Source: Flavobacteriaceae bacterium (lineage in GTDB: Bacteria > Bacteroidota > Bacteroidia > Flavobacteriales > Flavobacteriaceae). From it: a stretch of 15,391 nucleotides of DNA. Each line of letters opens with the position of its first letter. The first letter of the stretch is position 1. The position numbers were made by a program, and so were the translations under genes. The stretch lies in NCBI GenBank assembly GCA_030625995.1, contig DAOUPU010000041.1, forward strand, positions 1-15,391, read 5' to 3'. The notes under the pieces are model-generated. The model was not told the origin of the DNA. It saw nothing but the letters and a program-made list of their open reading frames with translations, and searched no databases. This document shows, piece by piece, positions 8,726 to 15,391 of this stretch.

Positions 8726-10513
8726 CTACTTAAGTTTGGCAAAATAACTGAATACTTTGTTCGCCTTGTCCTTATTGATAAATTTTTCCAAATCATCCAG
8801 AGATAATTCTCTAATCCTTTTAACCGATTTATATTTTTTGAGTAGTTTTAAGATTGTTTTCTCTCCAATACCATCAATCTTTGATAATTCTGATTGAATA
8901 GCACTTTTGCTTCGTTTATTTCTATGATGATTTATTCCGAATCGATGGGCTTCATTTCGCAACTGCTGAATAATCTTTAAAGTTTCTGATTTCTTATCTA
9001 AGTACATAGGTATTGAATCTCCCGGGTAATAAATTTCCTCTAATCTTTTAGCAATTCCAATGATGGCAATCTTACCTCGAAGCCCAAGCACTTCTAGACT
9101 TTTTATCGATGAAGATAACTGCCCTTTACCACCGTCAATTACAATGAGTTGTGGTAAGTTTTGGCCTTCATCTAATAATCGTTTGTATCTCCGATGAATT
9201 ACCTCCTCCATGGAAGCGTAATCATCCGGACCTACAACAGTATTAATATTGAAATGTCTGTAATCTTTTTTACTTGGTTTTCCATTCTTAAACACAACAC
9301 ATGCTGCGACCGGATGCGTACCTTGGATATTGGAATTATCAAAACACTCTATATGACGTGGTTCTTCATTCAGACGCAAATCTTTTTGCATTTGTTTCAT
9401 TATTCTATTCGCATGTCTGTCCGGGTCAATAATTTGAATTTGTTTGAATTGCTCATGGCGATAAAATTTCGCATTTCGAATAGATAAATCAACAATTCTT
9501 TTCTTATCTCCAAGTTTTGGAACCGAAACCTTAATTTCGTCTCCAACTTCAACCGCGAATGGTACATAAATTTCTTTTGTCAATGATTGAAATCTCTGTC
9601 TTATCTCAATAATGGCAAGTTCTAATAACATTTTATCCTCTTCATCTAATTTCTTTTTAATTTCAATATTATTGGATTGAATAATTGCACCATTGGAAAT
9701 TTTCATATAATTGATATAAGCCACGGTCTCATCAGAAATTATAGAAAAAACGTCCACATCAGTTATTTTGGGGTTTATAATGGTCGATTTCGCTTGATAA
9801 TTAACTAAACTTTCCAGTTTTTCTTTAATTTTATGAGCTTCTTCAAATTCTGATCTGGATGCAAAATCATGCATTAGAGTTTCAAATTTTTGTAATGCTG
9901 ATTTGAAATTGCCCTTAAGGATATTTTTTATCTCTGCAATATCACCTTTGTAATCCTGTTCTGATTGTTTTCCTTCACATGCGCCTTTGCAATTTTTAAT
10001 GTGATATTCTAAACAAATCTTGTATTTTTTATTCTCAATATTCTCTGGCGACAACTTATAATTACAAGTTCGTAAGGGATATAATTCCTTTATCAACGAC
10101 AATAATGCCCTTGAGGTTCTTACGGAGGTGAACGGGCCAAAATAATCAGAGCCGTCTTTTATAAGTTTTCTTGTTAAAAAAACCCTTGAAAACGGTTCTT
10201 TTTTTATACAAATCCATGGATAGGTCTTATCATCCTTTAACAATACATTGTACCTTGGTTGGTACTTTTTAATTAAGTTATTCTCTAATAAAAGTGCATC
10301 CGATTCAGTTTCGACAACAATGTGTTTAATAGAGGCTATTTTCTTCACCAGCACTCTTGTTTTCCCGTTCTCATGTTTCTTAGTAAAGTAAGAGGCAACT
10401 CTTTTCCTTAAATTTTTTGCTTTACCCACATATAATATTTTACCATCGATATCATAGTATTGATATACTCCCGGTAGCGAAGGCAAGGATTTTATTTGTA
10501 CTGATAAATTCAA
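8726..10513 (-). CDS. uvrC: UvrABC system protein C (excinuclease subunit)
   Basis: UvrC makes both incisions, 3' and 5' of a lesion, in UvrABC nucleotide excision repair. The 595 residues show the full architecture. The N-terminal GIY-YIG nuclease (about 13-90) has PGVY, LYVGKAKNLRKRV and the catalytic Glu77 in LLLENNL. Four cysteines (150, 167, 175, 179) have the spacing of the UvrC iron-sulfur cluster. A UVR motif (about 206-240) binds UvrB. The RNase H-like C-terminal nuclease has ECFDNSNIQGTHP with Asp392 and VIDGGKGQL with Asp460. Helix-hairpin-helix motifs start near 535 (IDGIGEKTILKLLKKY). No in-frame ATG precedes the GIY-YIG motif, and a stop lies seven codons upstream, so the start is the TTG at 10513, which gives MNLSVQIKSLP as expected for the family. 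The promoter probably lies in 10514-10733. Confidence 0.97.
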   Translation of the reverse strand: MNLSVQIKSLPSLPGVYQYYDIDGKILYVGKAKNLRKRVASYFTKKHENGKTRVLVKKIASIKHIVVETESDALLLENNLIKKYQPRYNVLLKDDKTYPWICIKKEPFSRVFLTRKLIKDGSDYFGPFTSVRTSRALLSLIKELYPLRTCNYKLSPENIENKKYKICLEYHIKNCKGACEGKQSEQDYKGDIAEIKNILKGNFKSALQKFETLMHDFASRSEFEEAHKIKEKLESLVNYQAKSTIINPKITDVDVFSIISDETVAYINYMKISNGAIIQSNNIEIKKKLDEEDKMLLELAIIEIRQRFQSLTKEIYVPFAVEVGDEIKVSVPKLGDKKRIVDLSIRNAKFYRHEQFKQIQIIDPDRHANRIMKQMQKDLRLNEEPRHIECFDNSNIQGTHPVAACVVFKNGKPSKKDYRHFNINTVVGPDDYASMEEVIHRRYKRLLDEGQNLPQLIVIDGGKGQLSSSIKSLEVLGLRGKIAIIGIAKRLEEIYYPGDSIPMYLDKKSETLKIIQQLRNEAHRFGINHHRNKRSKSAIQSELSKIDGIGEKTILKLLKKYKSVKRIRELSLDDLEKFINKDKANKVFSYFAKLK

Positions 10514-10601
10514 GTCTTGAAAATGATGTTTTTATTATTTTATTAATCGTAAATTTACCGACTAAAATTACGTTTTTATAAATATAAATTTTATGAAACG
10601 A

Positions 10602-10659
10602 ACATGAATAAATTTAATCAATTATTTCAAAAAAGGAAATGATTAAAATAAGTTCATGT
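10602..10659. promoter_or_regulatory. Interrupted inverted repeat in the uvrC/decarboxylase divergent region
   Basis: Three nested complementary arms can be read directly: ACATGAA (10602-10608) with TTCATGT (10653-10659), TTTAATC (10613-10619) with GATTAAA (10641-10647), and ATTTC (10624-10628) with GAAAT (10636-10640) around a loop of AAAAAAG. That is 19 possible base pairs over 58 bases, broken by a 4-by-5 internal loop and a 4-base bulge. It lies 75 bases upstream of the decarboxylase and 89 bases upstream of uvrC. It could be an operator, a leader RNA hairpin or a terminator-like barrier, but the AT-rich background makes chance pairing a real possibility. No run of T residues follows it directly. 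Confidence 0.3.
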
Positions 10660-10685
10660 GAGAACGTAGTGGTTCCAGTTGAACT
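10651..10685. promoter_or_regulatory. Alternating GTTC/GAAC dyad ahead of the decarboxylase
   Basis: Four tetramers alternate with near-helical spacing: GTTC at 10652, GAAC at 10662, GTTC at 10672 and GAAC at 10681 (start-to-start 10, 10 and 9 bases). The outer pair extends to AGTTC (10651-10655) and GAACT (10681-10685). The unit is a double dyad, consistent with a dimeric or tetrameric regulator binding one face of the helix, or with two alternative hairpins. It ends 48 bases before the decarboxylase ATG and overlaps the right arm of the longer inverted repeat beside it. A recognisable Bacteroidota -7 box (TAnnTTTG) for this gene was not found. Function is inferred only. Confidence 0.3.
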
Positions 10686-10733
10686 AAAATTTTTAATTAT
10701 CTAGTTGTTAATTAATTATAAAATTTTAAACAA

Positions 10734-11972
10734 ATGAAATATTGGAAAAAATTTAGTCAGAAAAAACTTCAAGATAGAATAGAAAAAGCACTTCTTGAAA
10801 ATGTTGATTTTTCTAAAGATTCTTCATTGGGTTATCCTGCCTCTAAATTAGATGATAAGGTTTTTTATACTAATGCGCCCTTCCTAGTAGATGCTCCAAC
10901 TTTAAAAACTTTTGTAGCCAATCCAAACCACATTGGTTGTCATACTTACGGCACATCTGAGAAAGCATTTAAAGGAACACAAGAAATTGAACGCGAGGTT
11001 CTTAATGTTCTTGCCGTTGATGTTTTCAAATGCAGGTCCGAAGAATTTGACGGTTATATTGCTCCCGGAGGAACCGAGGCTAATATACAGGCAATGTGGG
11101 TATTTAGAAATTATTTCAAAAATAAATTTAATGCCAAAAATAATGACATTGTCATCTTAGCGTCACAGGATACTCATTATTCTATTCCTAAGGGAGCGAA
11201 TTTACTAAGTATAGATCTACTAACAATTCCTGTTGATTTTGAAAGTAGAACAATAGATGAACTCGCTCTTGAAGAGATCGTTAAAAAAGCTGTTGGAACA
11301 GGTAAGAAATATTTTATTGTGATAGCTAATATGGCAACGACCATGTTTGGATCGGTTGATGATCCTAACGTTTATACTGACCTGATGGATAAATTCAACC
11401 TAACTTATAAACTACATATTGATGGTGCATATGGTGGATTTGTTTATCCTTTTAGCAATGAAAAATCAAAGATCGATTTTACCAATTCAAAAATTAGTTC
11501 TATCACCATTGATGCTCATAAAATGCTTCAATCTCCTTATGGAACAGGTATTTTTATTTGTAGGAAAGGGCTTATAGAAAATGTTTTGACCAAGGAAGCT
11601 GAATATATTGAGGGTATGGATTTAACGCTTTGCGGAAGTCGATCTGGTTCGAATGCTGTTGCTGTTTACATGATATTATTCACCTATGGACCAAATGGCT
11701 GGTATGAAAAAATCAGTATCTTATTGATGCGTACTGATTGGCTATGTAAACAGTTAGATGAAATTGATATTAAATATTTCAGAGAACCAAAAATGAATAT
11801 AGTTACTATTCATTCTGAATATATACCAACTGAAATTGCTTTAAAATATGATTTGGTTCCGGATCAACACAATGATCAAAATAAGTGGTACAAAATTGTA
11901 ATCATGGATCATGTAGAAATTGAGAATTTGGTTCAACTTATAGATGACTTAAAAAAACGGGATGCCAATTAA
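10734..11972 (+). CDS. Group II pyridoxal-phosphate-dependent amino acid decarboxylase
   Basis: This 412-residue, apparently soluble enzyme has the motifs of group II PLP decarboxylases (aromatic amino acid, histidine, glutamate and MfnA-type tyrosine/aspartate enzymes). They are the phosphate-binding APGGTEANIQA (about 110-120), His148 in DTHYS stacking on the cofactor, Asp230 in HIDGAYGGF pairing with the pyridine nitrogen, and the Schiff-base Lys263 in DAHKMLQSPYGTG. Residues 300-306, CGSRSGS, form the usual second-subunit contact. The reaction would release CO2 from an amino acid to give an amine, but the sequence alone does not fix the substrate. It is shorter than plant or animal aromatic decarboxylases and close in size to the bacterial histidine and MfnA-like forms. 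The ATG follows an A-rich leader without a Shine-Dalgarno sequence. It appears to be monocistronic and meets lspA tail to tail in a shared TTAA. Confidence 0.9.
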   Translation: MKYWKKFSQKKLQDRIEKALLENVDFSKDSSLGYPASKLDDKVFYTNAPFLVDAPTLKTFVANPNHIGCHTYGTSEKAFKGTQEIEREVLNVLAVDVFKCRSEEFDGYIAPGGTEANIQAMWVFRNYFKNKFNAKNNDIVILASQDTHYSIPKGANLLSIDLLTIPVDFESRTIDELALEEIVKKAVGTGKKYFIVIANMATTMFGSVDDPNVYTDLMDKFNLTYKLHIDGAYGGFVYPFSNEKSKIDFTNSKISSITIDAHKMLQSPYGTGIFICRKGLIENVLTKEAEYIEGMDLTLCGSRSGSNAVAVYMILFTYGPNGWYEKISILLMRTDWLCKQLDEIDIKYFREPKMNIVTIHSEYIPTEIALKYDLVPDQHNDQNKWYKIVIMDHVEIENLVQLIDDLKKRDAN

Positions 11973-12637
11973 TCAACTTTTTCTTTTTTTGGAAAAGTTT
12001 TTTTATTGAAAAGAATAAGTAATCCTACACCAATACTTATAGCTGAATCTGCAATATTGAACACAGGGTCAAAAAATGTAAAGTGCCTGTTTTCAAATAT
12101 TGAAAAATGTTTTCCGCCAAATAACGGAATCCATTCCGGAAAATCAAAACCAACACTTGGAATCCAATCTGGCATGACTGTATCTACCACAGGTAGATAT
12201 ATCATGTCTACAACTTTACCATGAAAAACTGAAGCATATCCACCTTCATCTGGCAAAAATGTTGCAATTTTCCTATAACTGTCACTAAAAAAAACACCGT
12301 AAAAAACAGAATCAATTATATTTCCTAATGCTCCCGCAAATATCAATGAAATAGCCACGATCAATGTGCTCGACATCTTGTTTTTTATAGCTCCATACAA
12401 CCAATAACCGATGCCGGTTATTGCTGCCAAACGAAATAATGATAGGAAAAGCTTACCTGATTTACCTCCAAATTCCTTACCCCAGGCCATGCCATTATTC
12501 TCTAGAAAATGAATACGAAACCAATCCAATCCAAAAACTTTTATTTCTTCACTTAAAACAAAGTGAGTCTTGATATAAATTTTCGTCATCTGATCAATCA
12601 AGAGAACTATGGATATTATAAAGATTGCTTTTTTCAA
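11969..12637 (-). CDS. lspA: Lipoprotein signal peptidase (signal peptidase II)
   Basis: LspA is an inner-membrane aspartyl protease that removes signal peptides from acylated prolipoproteins. It is 222 residues long, against about 160-170 in proteobacteria. Visible family motifs are LIDQMTK in TM1, ENNGMAWG (46-53, the NxGxAF motif), GALGNIIDS (102-110), VVDMI with catalytic Asp144, and FNIADSAISIG with catalytic Asp197. The extra length is a periplasmic insertion at about residues 112-190, rich in Phe, Pro and Trp, as seen in Bacteroidota homologues. There is no ATG: the open frame begins at 12685 and the first usable start is TTG at 12637, which gives the standard MKKAIF N-terminus. It is the last gene of the ileS cluster, 43 bases after the preceding gene. 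The efflux adaptor in this window is a likely substrate. Confidence 0.95.
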   Translation of the reverse strand: MKKAIFIISIVLLIDQMTKIYIKTHFVLSEEIKVFGLDWFRIHFLENNGMAWGKEFGGKSGKLFLSLFRLAAITGIGYWLYGAIKNKMSSTLIVAISLIFAGALGNIIDSVFYGVFFSDSYRKIATFLPDEGGYASVFHGKVVDMIYLPVVDTVMPDWIPSVGFDFPEWIPLFGGKHFSIFENRHFTFFDPVFNIADSAISIGVGLLILFNKKTFPKKEKVD

Positions 12638-12680
12638 TGGATTAATTTTAAAACTATATGATATTATTATAAATTCAAAT

Positions 12681-13385
12681 CTATTTTAAATGAATATTGG
12701 CGGTAATGGCATTTACGCTTAGCTTATTCAAATTCCGCCCATATACTCCCTTTAGTTGATTGGACTTCTGTAAAGAATTATTTAATACGAGACTGGATAT
12801 TACTATGCCTCTATTGGAACTAATATCAACTTTTGTGTCCTGTATTTTCGTGCAATAAACATTACCTCCGTTCAATTTCACATCCACTGATCCCAAAAAA
12901 TGATTTAAATTTACAATACCGTCATTCAAGATCAATTTTAAATTCCCACCAAAGTTATTCAAATAAAAATTTCCGTCAACATAGCTTATAAAAACATTTT
13001 TACCCTTTGGAATAGTGATCTTAAAGGTTGTATAAAGAGGTTGAACTTTACACACTTTATTAAGCTCATCATCTCTGTCAAATCCAAGTTCAATACTTTT
13101 TATTAATACGCTTCCGTCTTTTTCTTCCAGAATAAAATTAGGAACATAACTTTCCACACTTTCTGCAGAGACTGTAACTTCATTACTGCTTTGTGATTCA
13201 TCAATAATAATTTGATCTATAATATCAAATTCAAAAATAAAGCTTGTAGCCTTAGTTATTAATGATTTTTCAATGATTTTTTGAGCGAAAAAATTGGCAT
13301 TAAAAAGCAAAAGGATTAAAAGACTTAATCCTCTCTTAAAAACAAAGTTTCTAAAATTTTTAGTGTTGCTGATTTTTTGCTTCAA
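12681..13385 (-). CDS. Secreted beta-rich protein, possibly DUF2807/DUF4097-like (head GIN type)
   Basis: I do not recognise this protein with certainty. The 234 residues start with a basic stretch and a hydrophobic core (about 19-32) ending in NFFAQ, a signal peptide with a typical Bacteroidota cleavage after Ala-Gln. The mature part has no enzyme motif; about residues 130-200 repeat short strands ending in Gly or Asn (DGNFYLNNFGGNLKLILNDG is one stretch), which suggests a solenoid like the head GIN or DUF4097 families. One cysteine pair (Cys112 and a second near 173) could form a disulfide. The first available start is TTG at 13385, preceded two codons upstream by a stop, so the gene overlaps the dksA-like gene by 26 bases in another frame. 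The overlap implies cotranslation in the ileS-lspA operon. Function unknown; it is probably periplasmic or surface-exposed. Confidence 0.65.
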   Translation of the reverse strand: MKQKISNTKNFRNFVFKRGLSLLILLLFNANFFAQKIIEKSLITKATSFIFEFDIIDQIIIDESQSSNEVTVSAESVESYVPNFILEEKDGSVLIKSIELGFDRDDELNKVCKVQPLYTTFKITIPKGKNVFISYVDGNFYLNNFGGNLKLILNDGIVNLNHFLGSVDVKLNGGNVYCTKIQDTKVDISSNRGIVISSLVLNNSLQKSNQLKGVYGRNLNKLSVNAITANIHLK

Positions 13386-13740
13386 TACTCAACGTTGCAT
13401 GAGGAACCAATTTCAATCGTTCCTTTAGAATTAAAGCACCTGTAACACGGCAGATACCATAAGATTTATTTTCTATTCTTAAAATTGCATTTTTCAGATC
13501 GCGAATAAATTTTTCCTGACGAATTGCTAATTGAACATTAGCTTCCTTAGACATTGTCTCCGAACCTTCTTCAAATGCCTTGAATGTTGGTGACGTGTCG
13601 TCAGTGCCATTATTACTGTCATTCTTATAAGTGCTTTCAATAAGTGCTAAATCATTCTCAGCATTACTGATCTTTTCTTCGATTATTCCCCTAAACTCTT
13701 CTAATTCCTTGTCGGAATATCTTACTTTCGTGTCGCTCAT
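13360..13740 (-). CDS. TraR/DksA-family protein with reduced zinc finger
   Basis: This 126-residue protein resembles the DksA/TraR regulators, which enter the RNA polymerase secondary channel. Residues about 10-90 form a helical, coiled-coil-like region with the acidic turn GTDDTSPTF at about 45-53. The C-terminal part, YGICRVTGALI (94-104) and VPHATLSIEAK (112-122), is the family's zinc-finger region, but only Cys97 remains of the four cysteines; His114 is the only other obvious metal ligand. From family knowledge, similar degenerate fingers are common in Bacteroidota, so this is not a broken gene. It starts with ATG 4 bases after ileS and overlaps the next gene. Coupling it to ileS may tie its supply to translation genes, but no regulatory site is visible. 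Whether it binds polymerase is inferred from the family. Confidence 0.88.
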   Translation of the reverse strand: MSDTKVRYSDKELEEFRGIIEEKISNAENDLALIESTYKNDSNNGTDDTSPTFKAFEEGSETMSKEANVQLAIRQEKFIRDLKNAILRIENKSYGICRVTGALILKERLKLVPHATLSIEAKNQQH

Positions 13741-13744
13741 CTTT

Positions 13745-15391
13745 TTAAACTTTTTCTAATAATAGCATTGTATTTACATCATCAAAAACAATACTACTTC
13801 CATTATTAATTTCTTCTTTTAAATACAATTCTTTGGTCAATGTTTCATTTTTTATATAGGTTGCATTGGATGCCACCGCCGCATCAACTATACCATCTTT
13901 TTCAATATATAAATTAATTCTATCCGTAACTTCAAATCCATTTTCCTTTCGCAAGTTTTGAATTCTATTTATCAATTCTCTTGCAATTCCTTCGTTACGG
14001 AGCTCTTCTGATATTGAAACGTCTAAAGCTACTGTTAAATTGCCTTGATTGGCAACTAACCAACCTTCAATGTCCTGAGTTGATATTTCAACATCGTCCA
14101 ACGTAATGATTTCTGTTCTTCCTTCGATATTGATAGCCAATTCATTTTCCTTTTCTAATCTTGCTATATCGACTTCTGTTAAACCTTGAATTGCCGTTGT
14201 AACGAACCTCATATTTTTACCAAATCTCGGACCTAAAATTTTAAAATTTGGTTTAATTTTTTTGATCAATATTCCCGAAGCATCGTCAATCAGTTCAATT
14301 TTCTTTACATTCACCTCTGAAGCTATCAAATCTGATACAGCTTCTATATCATTTTTATCATTTTGATCCATTACAGGAATCATAATCCTCTGCAATGGCT
14401 GACGTACTTTGATCATTTCCTTTTTACGCAAGGATAATACCATTGATGATATGGCTTGAGCCTTCTGCATTTTACGCTCTAAGCTCCCATTTATTAACGA
14501 ACTATCAGCTTTTGGAAATTTTCCCAAATGTACTGAACTAAATCTATCTTTGGAAGTGTTTTTTGTTAAATCTCTATACAAGTTATCCATATAAAATGGA
14601 GCAATGGGTGACGCTAATTTAGCTATAGAGATCAAGCAAGTATACAAGGTTTGATAAGCAGAAATTTTATCGTGTTGATATTCACCCTTCCAAAATCTTC
14701 TTCTACTCAATCTAACATACCAATTACTCAAATTTTCAGTTACAAAATCCTGGATCGCTCTAGCTGCTTTTGTAGGTTCGTAATCTTCATAAAACTTCTC
14801 CACATTATCCACCAATGTATTTAATTCTGACAAAATCCACTGGTCAATTTCCGGTCTATCTCCAATAGCTATTTCAGGTTCTTCATAGGTGAAATTGTCT
14901 ATGTTGGCATATAAAGTGAAAAAAGAATATGTATTATAAATTGTTCCGAAGAATTTTCTTCTAACCTCTTCGATACCGTCTATGTCAAATTTTAAGTTAT
15001 CCCATGGATTTGCATTAGAAATCATATACCATCGCGTGGCATCAGGACCATACTTTTCCATAGTAATAAAAGGATCAATAGCATTGCCTAATCGCTTGGA
15101 CATTTTCTTCCCTTGCTTATCCAATACTAATCCATTGGATACTACATTTTTATATGCTATACTGTCAAAATTCATAACAGCAATGGCATGTAAGGTATAA
15201 AACCAACCTCTCGTTTGATCAACGCCCTCAGCTATAAAATCAGCAGGGAAAAATTTATTTTTATCTATTTTTTCAGCATTTTCAAAAGGGTAATGCCATT
15301 GTGCATATGGCATCGCACCTGAATCGAACCAAACATCGATCAAATCAGATTCTCTATTCATTGGTTTACCAGATGGAGACACCAACACTAT
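13745..15391 (-). CDS. ileS: Isoleucyl-tRNA synthetase, C-terminal half (5' end cut by window)
   Basis: This class I synthetase charges tRNA-Ile with isoleucine in the cytoplasm. The frame is open to the right edge, so only the last 548 residues are seen, about half of the usual length. Visible are WFDSGAMPYAQWHYP in the catalytic domain, the signature KMSKR at bases 15092-15106, the anticodon-binding region with LSNWYVRLSRRRFWKGEY, and a C-terminal domain with LRNEGIARELINRIQNLRK. There is no Cys-x2-Cys zinc finger at the C-terminus, and the end is MLLLEKV. KMSKR rather than KMSKS, together with this C-terminus, points to the eukaryote-like IleRS2 type. The HIGH motif is outside the window. 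The stop lies 4 bases before the dksA-like ATG, so ileS is probably the first or an early gene of the operon that ends with lspA. Confidence 0.96.
   Translation of the reverse strand: MVLVSPSGKPMNRESDLIDVWFDSGAMPYAQWHYPFENAEKIDKNKFFPADFIAEGVDQTRGWFYTLHAIAVMNFDSIAYKNVVSNGLVLDKQGKKMSKRLGNAIDPFITMEKYGPDATRWYMISNANPWDNLKFDIDGIEEVRRKFFGTIYNTYSFFTLYANIDNFTYEEPEIAIGDRPEIDQWILSELNTLVDNVEKFYEDYEPTKAARAIQDFVTENLSNWYVRLSRRRFWKGEYQHDKISAYQTLYTCLISIAKLASPIAPFYMDNLYRDLTKNTSKDRFSSVHLGKFPKADSSLINGSLERKMQKAQAISSMVLSLRKKEMIKVRQPLQRIMIPVMDQNDKNDIEAVSDLIASEVNVKKIELIDDASGILIKKIKPNFKILGPRFGKNMRFVTTAIQGLTEVDIARLEKENELAINIEGRTEIITLDDVEISTQDIEGWLVANQGNLTVALDVSISEELRNEGIARELINRIQNLRKENGFEVTDRINLYIEKDGIVDAAVASNATYIKNETLTKELYLKEEINNGSSIVFDDVNTMLLLEKV

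Noticed and set aside
8665..8796. Upstream extension of the patatin-like gene to 8796 (44 more residues)
   Set aside because: It would overlap uvrC, is rich in basic residues and would bury the signal peptide; the ATG at 8664 gives a standard N-terminus.
9194..9487. Plus-strand frame of 97 codons inside uvrC
   Set aside because: It overlaps the conserved C-terminal nuclease of UvrC on the other strand and resembles no protein family.
10550..10557. TAAATTTA upstream of uvrC as a -7 element
   Set aside because: No matching -33 box was found at the right distance and the motif lacks the final G.
11983..12004. CTTTT/AAAAG hairpin followed by seven T residues, a possible terminator for the decarboxylase
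   Set aside because: The stem has five pairs with one G-C and lies inside lspA in a poly-T tract; it is too weak to call.
1..15391. CRISPR arrays, tRNA genes, insertion sequences, phage or defence genes
   Set aside because: No spaced direct repeats, cloverleaf sequences, transposase motifs or terminal inverted repeats were seen on either strand; gene content is housekeeping plus efflux.

Overview
The window is a dense, AT-rich stretch of bacterial chromosome that looks like a member of the Bacteroidota, most probably a marine-type flavobacterium (family Flavobacteriaceae). The clues are very low GC, almost no Shine-Dalgarno sequences, signal peptides ending in Phe-Ser-Gln or Phe-Ala-Gln, a long LspA with an inserted periplasmic segment, a TraR/DksA-like protein with a reduced zinc finger, a KMSKR-type isoleucyl-tRNA synthetase, and the linkage of ileS, the dksA-like gene and lspA. 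This assignment is inference from family knowledge; there is no rRNA marker in the window.

Left part (1-6439, plus strand): a tightly packed multidrug-efflux operon. It runs from a TetR-type repressor (cut by the window edge) to a TolC-like outer membrane channel, a lipoprotein membrane-fusion adaptor and a large RND inner-membrane pump, with gaps of only 1-3 bases. Together they would form a tripartite proton-driven export system across both membranes, with its repressor encoded first.

Middle (6436-10513, minus strand): uvrC (nucleotide excision repair) followed by a patatin-like phospholipase fused to a POTRA and a BamA-like beta barrel (type Vd secretion, PlpD-like). The latter meets the RND gene tail to tail, with both stops in one CTAG tetramer. 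A 220-base divergent intergenic region (10514-10733) separates uvrC from a plus-strand group II PLP-dependent decarboxylase (10734-11972) and contains two overlapping dyad-symmetric elements.

Right part (11969-15391, minus strand): an apparent operon read ileS (partial) > TraR/DksA-like > secreted beta-rich protein > lspA, again ending tail to tail with its neighbour, this time in a shared TTAA.

Almost every base is coding; no intergenic gap exceeds 220 bases, and I see no RNA genes, CRISPR arrays, insertion sequences or phage genes. I do not see a convincing new system. The more unusual points are a cluster of TTG start codons on the minus strand, two convergent gene pairs that share palindromic stop tetramers, the intergenic dyads ahead of the decarboxylase, and the RND pump's additional membrane helices.
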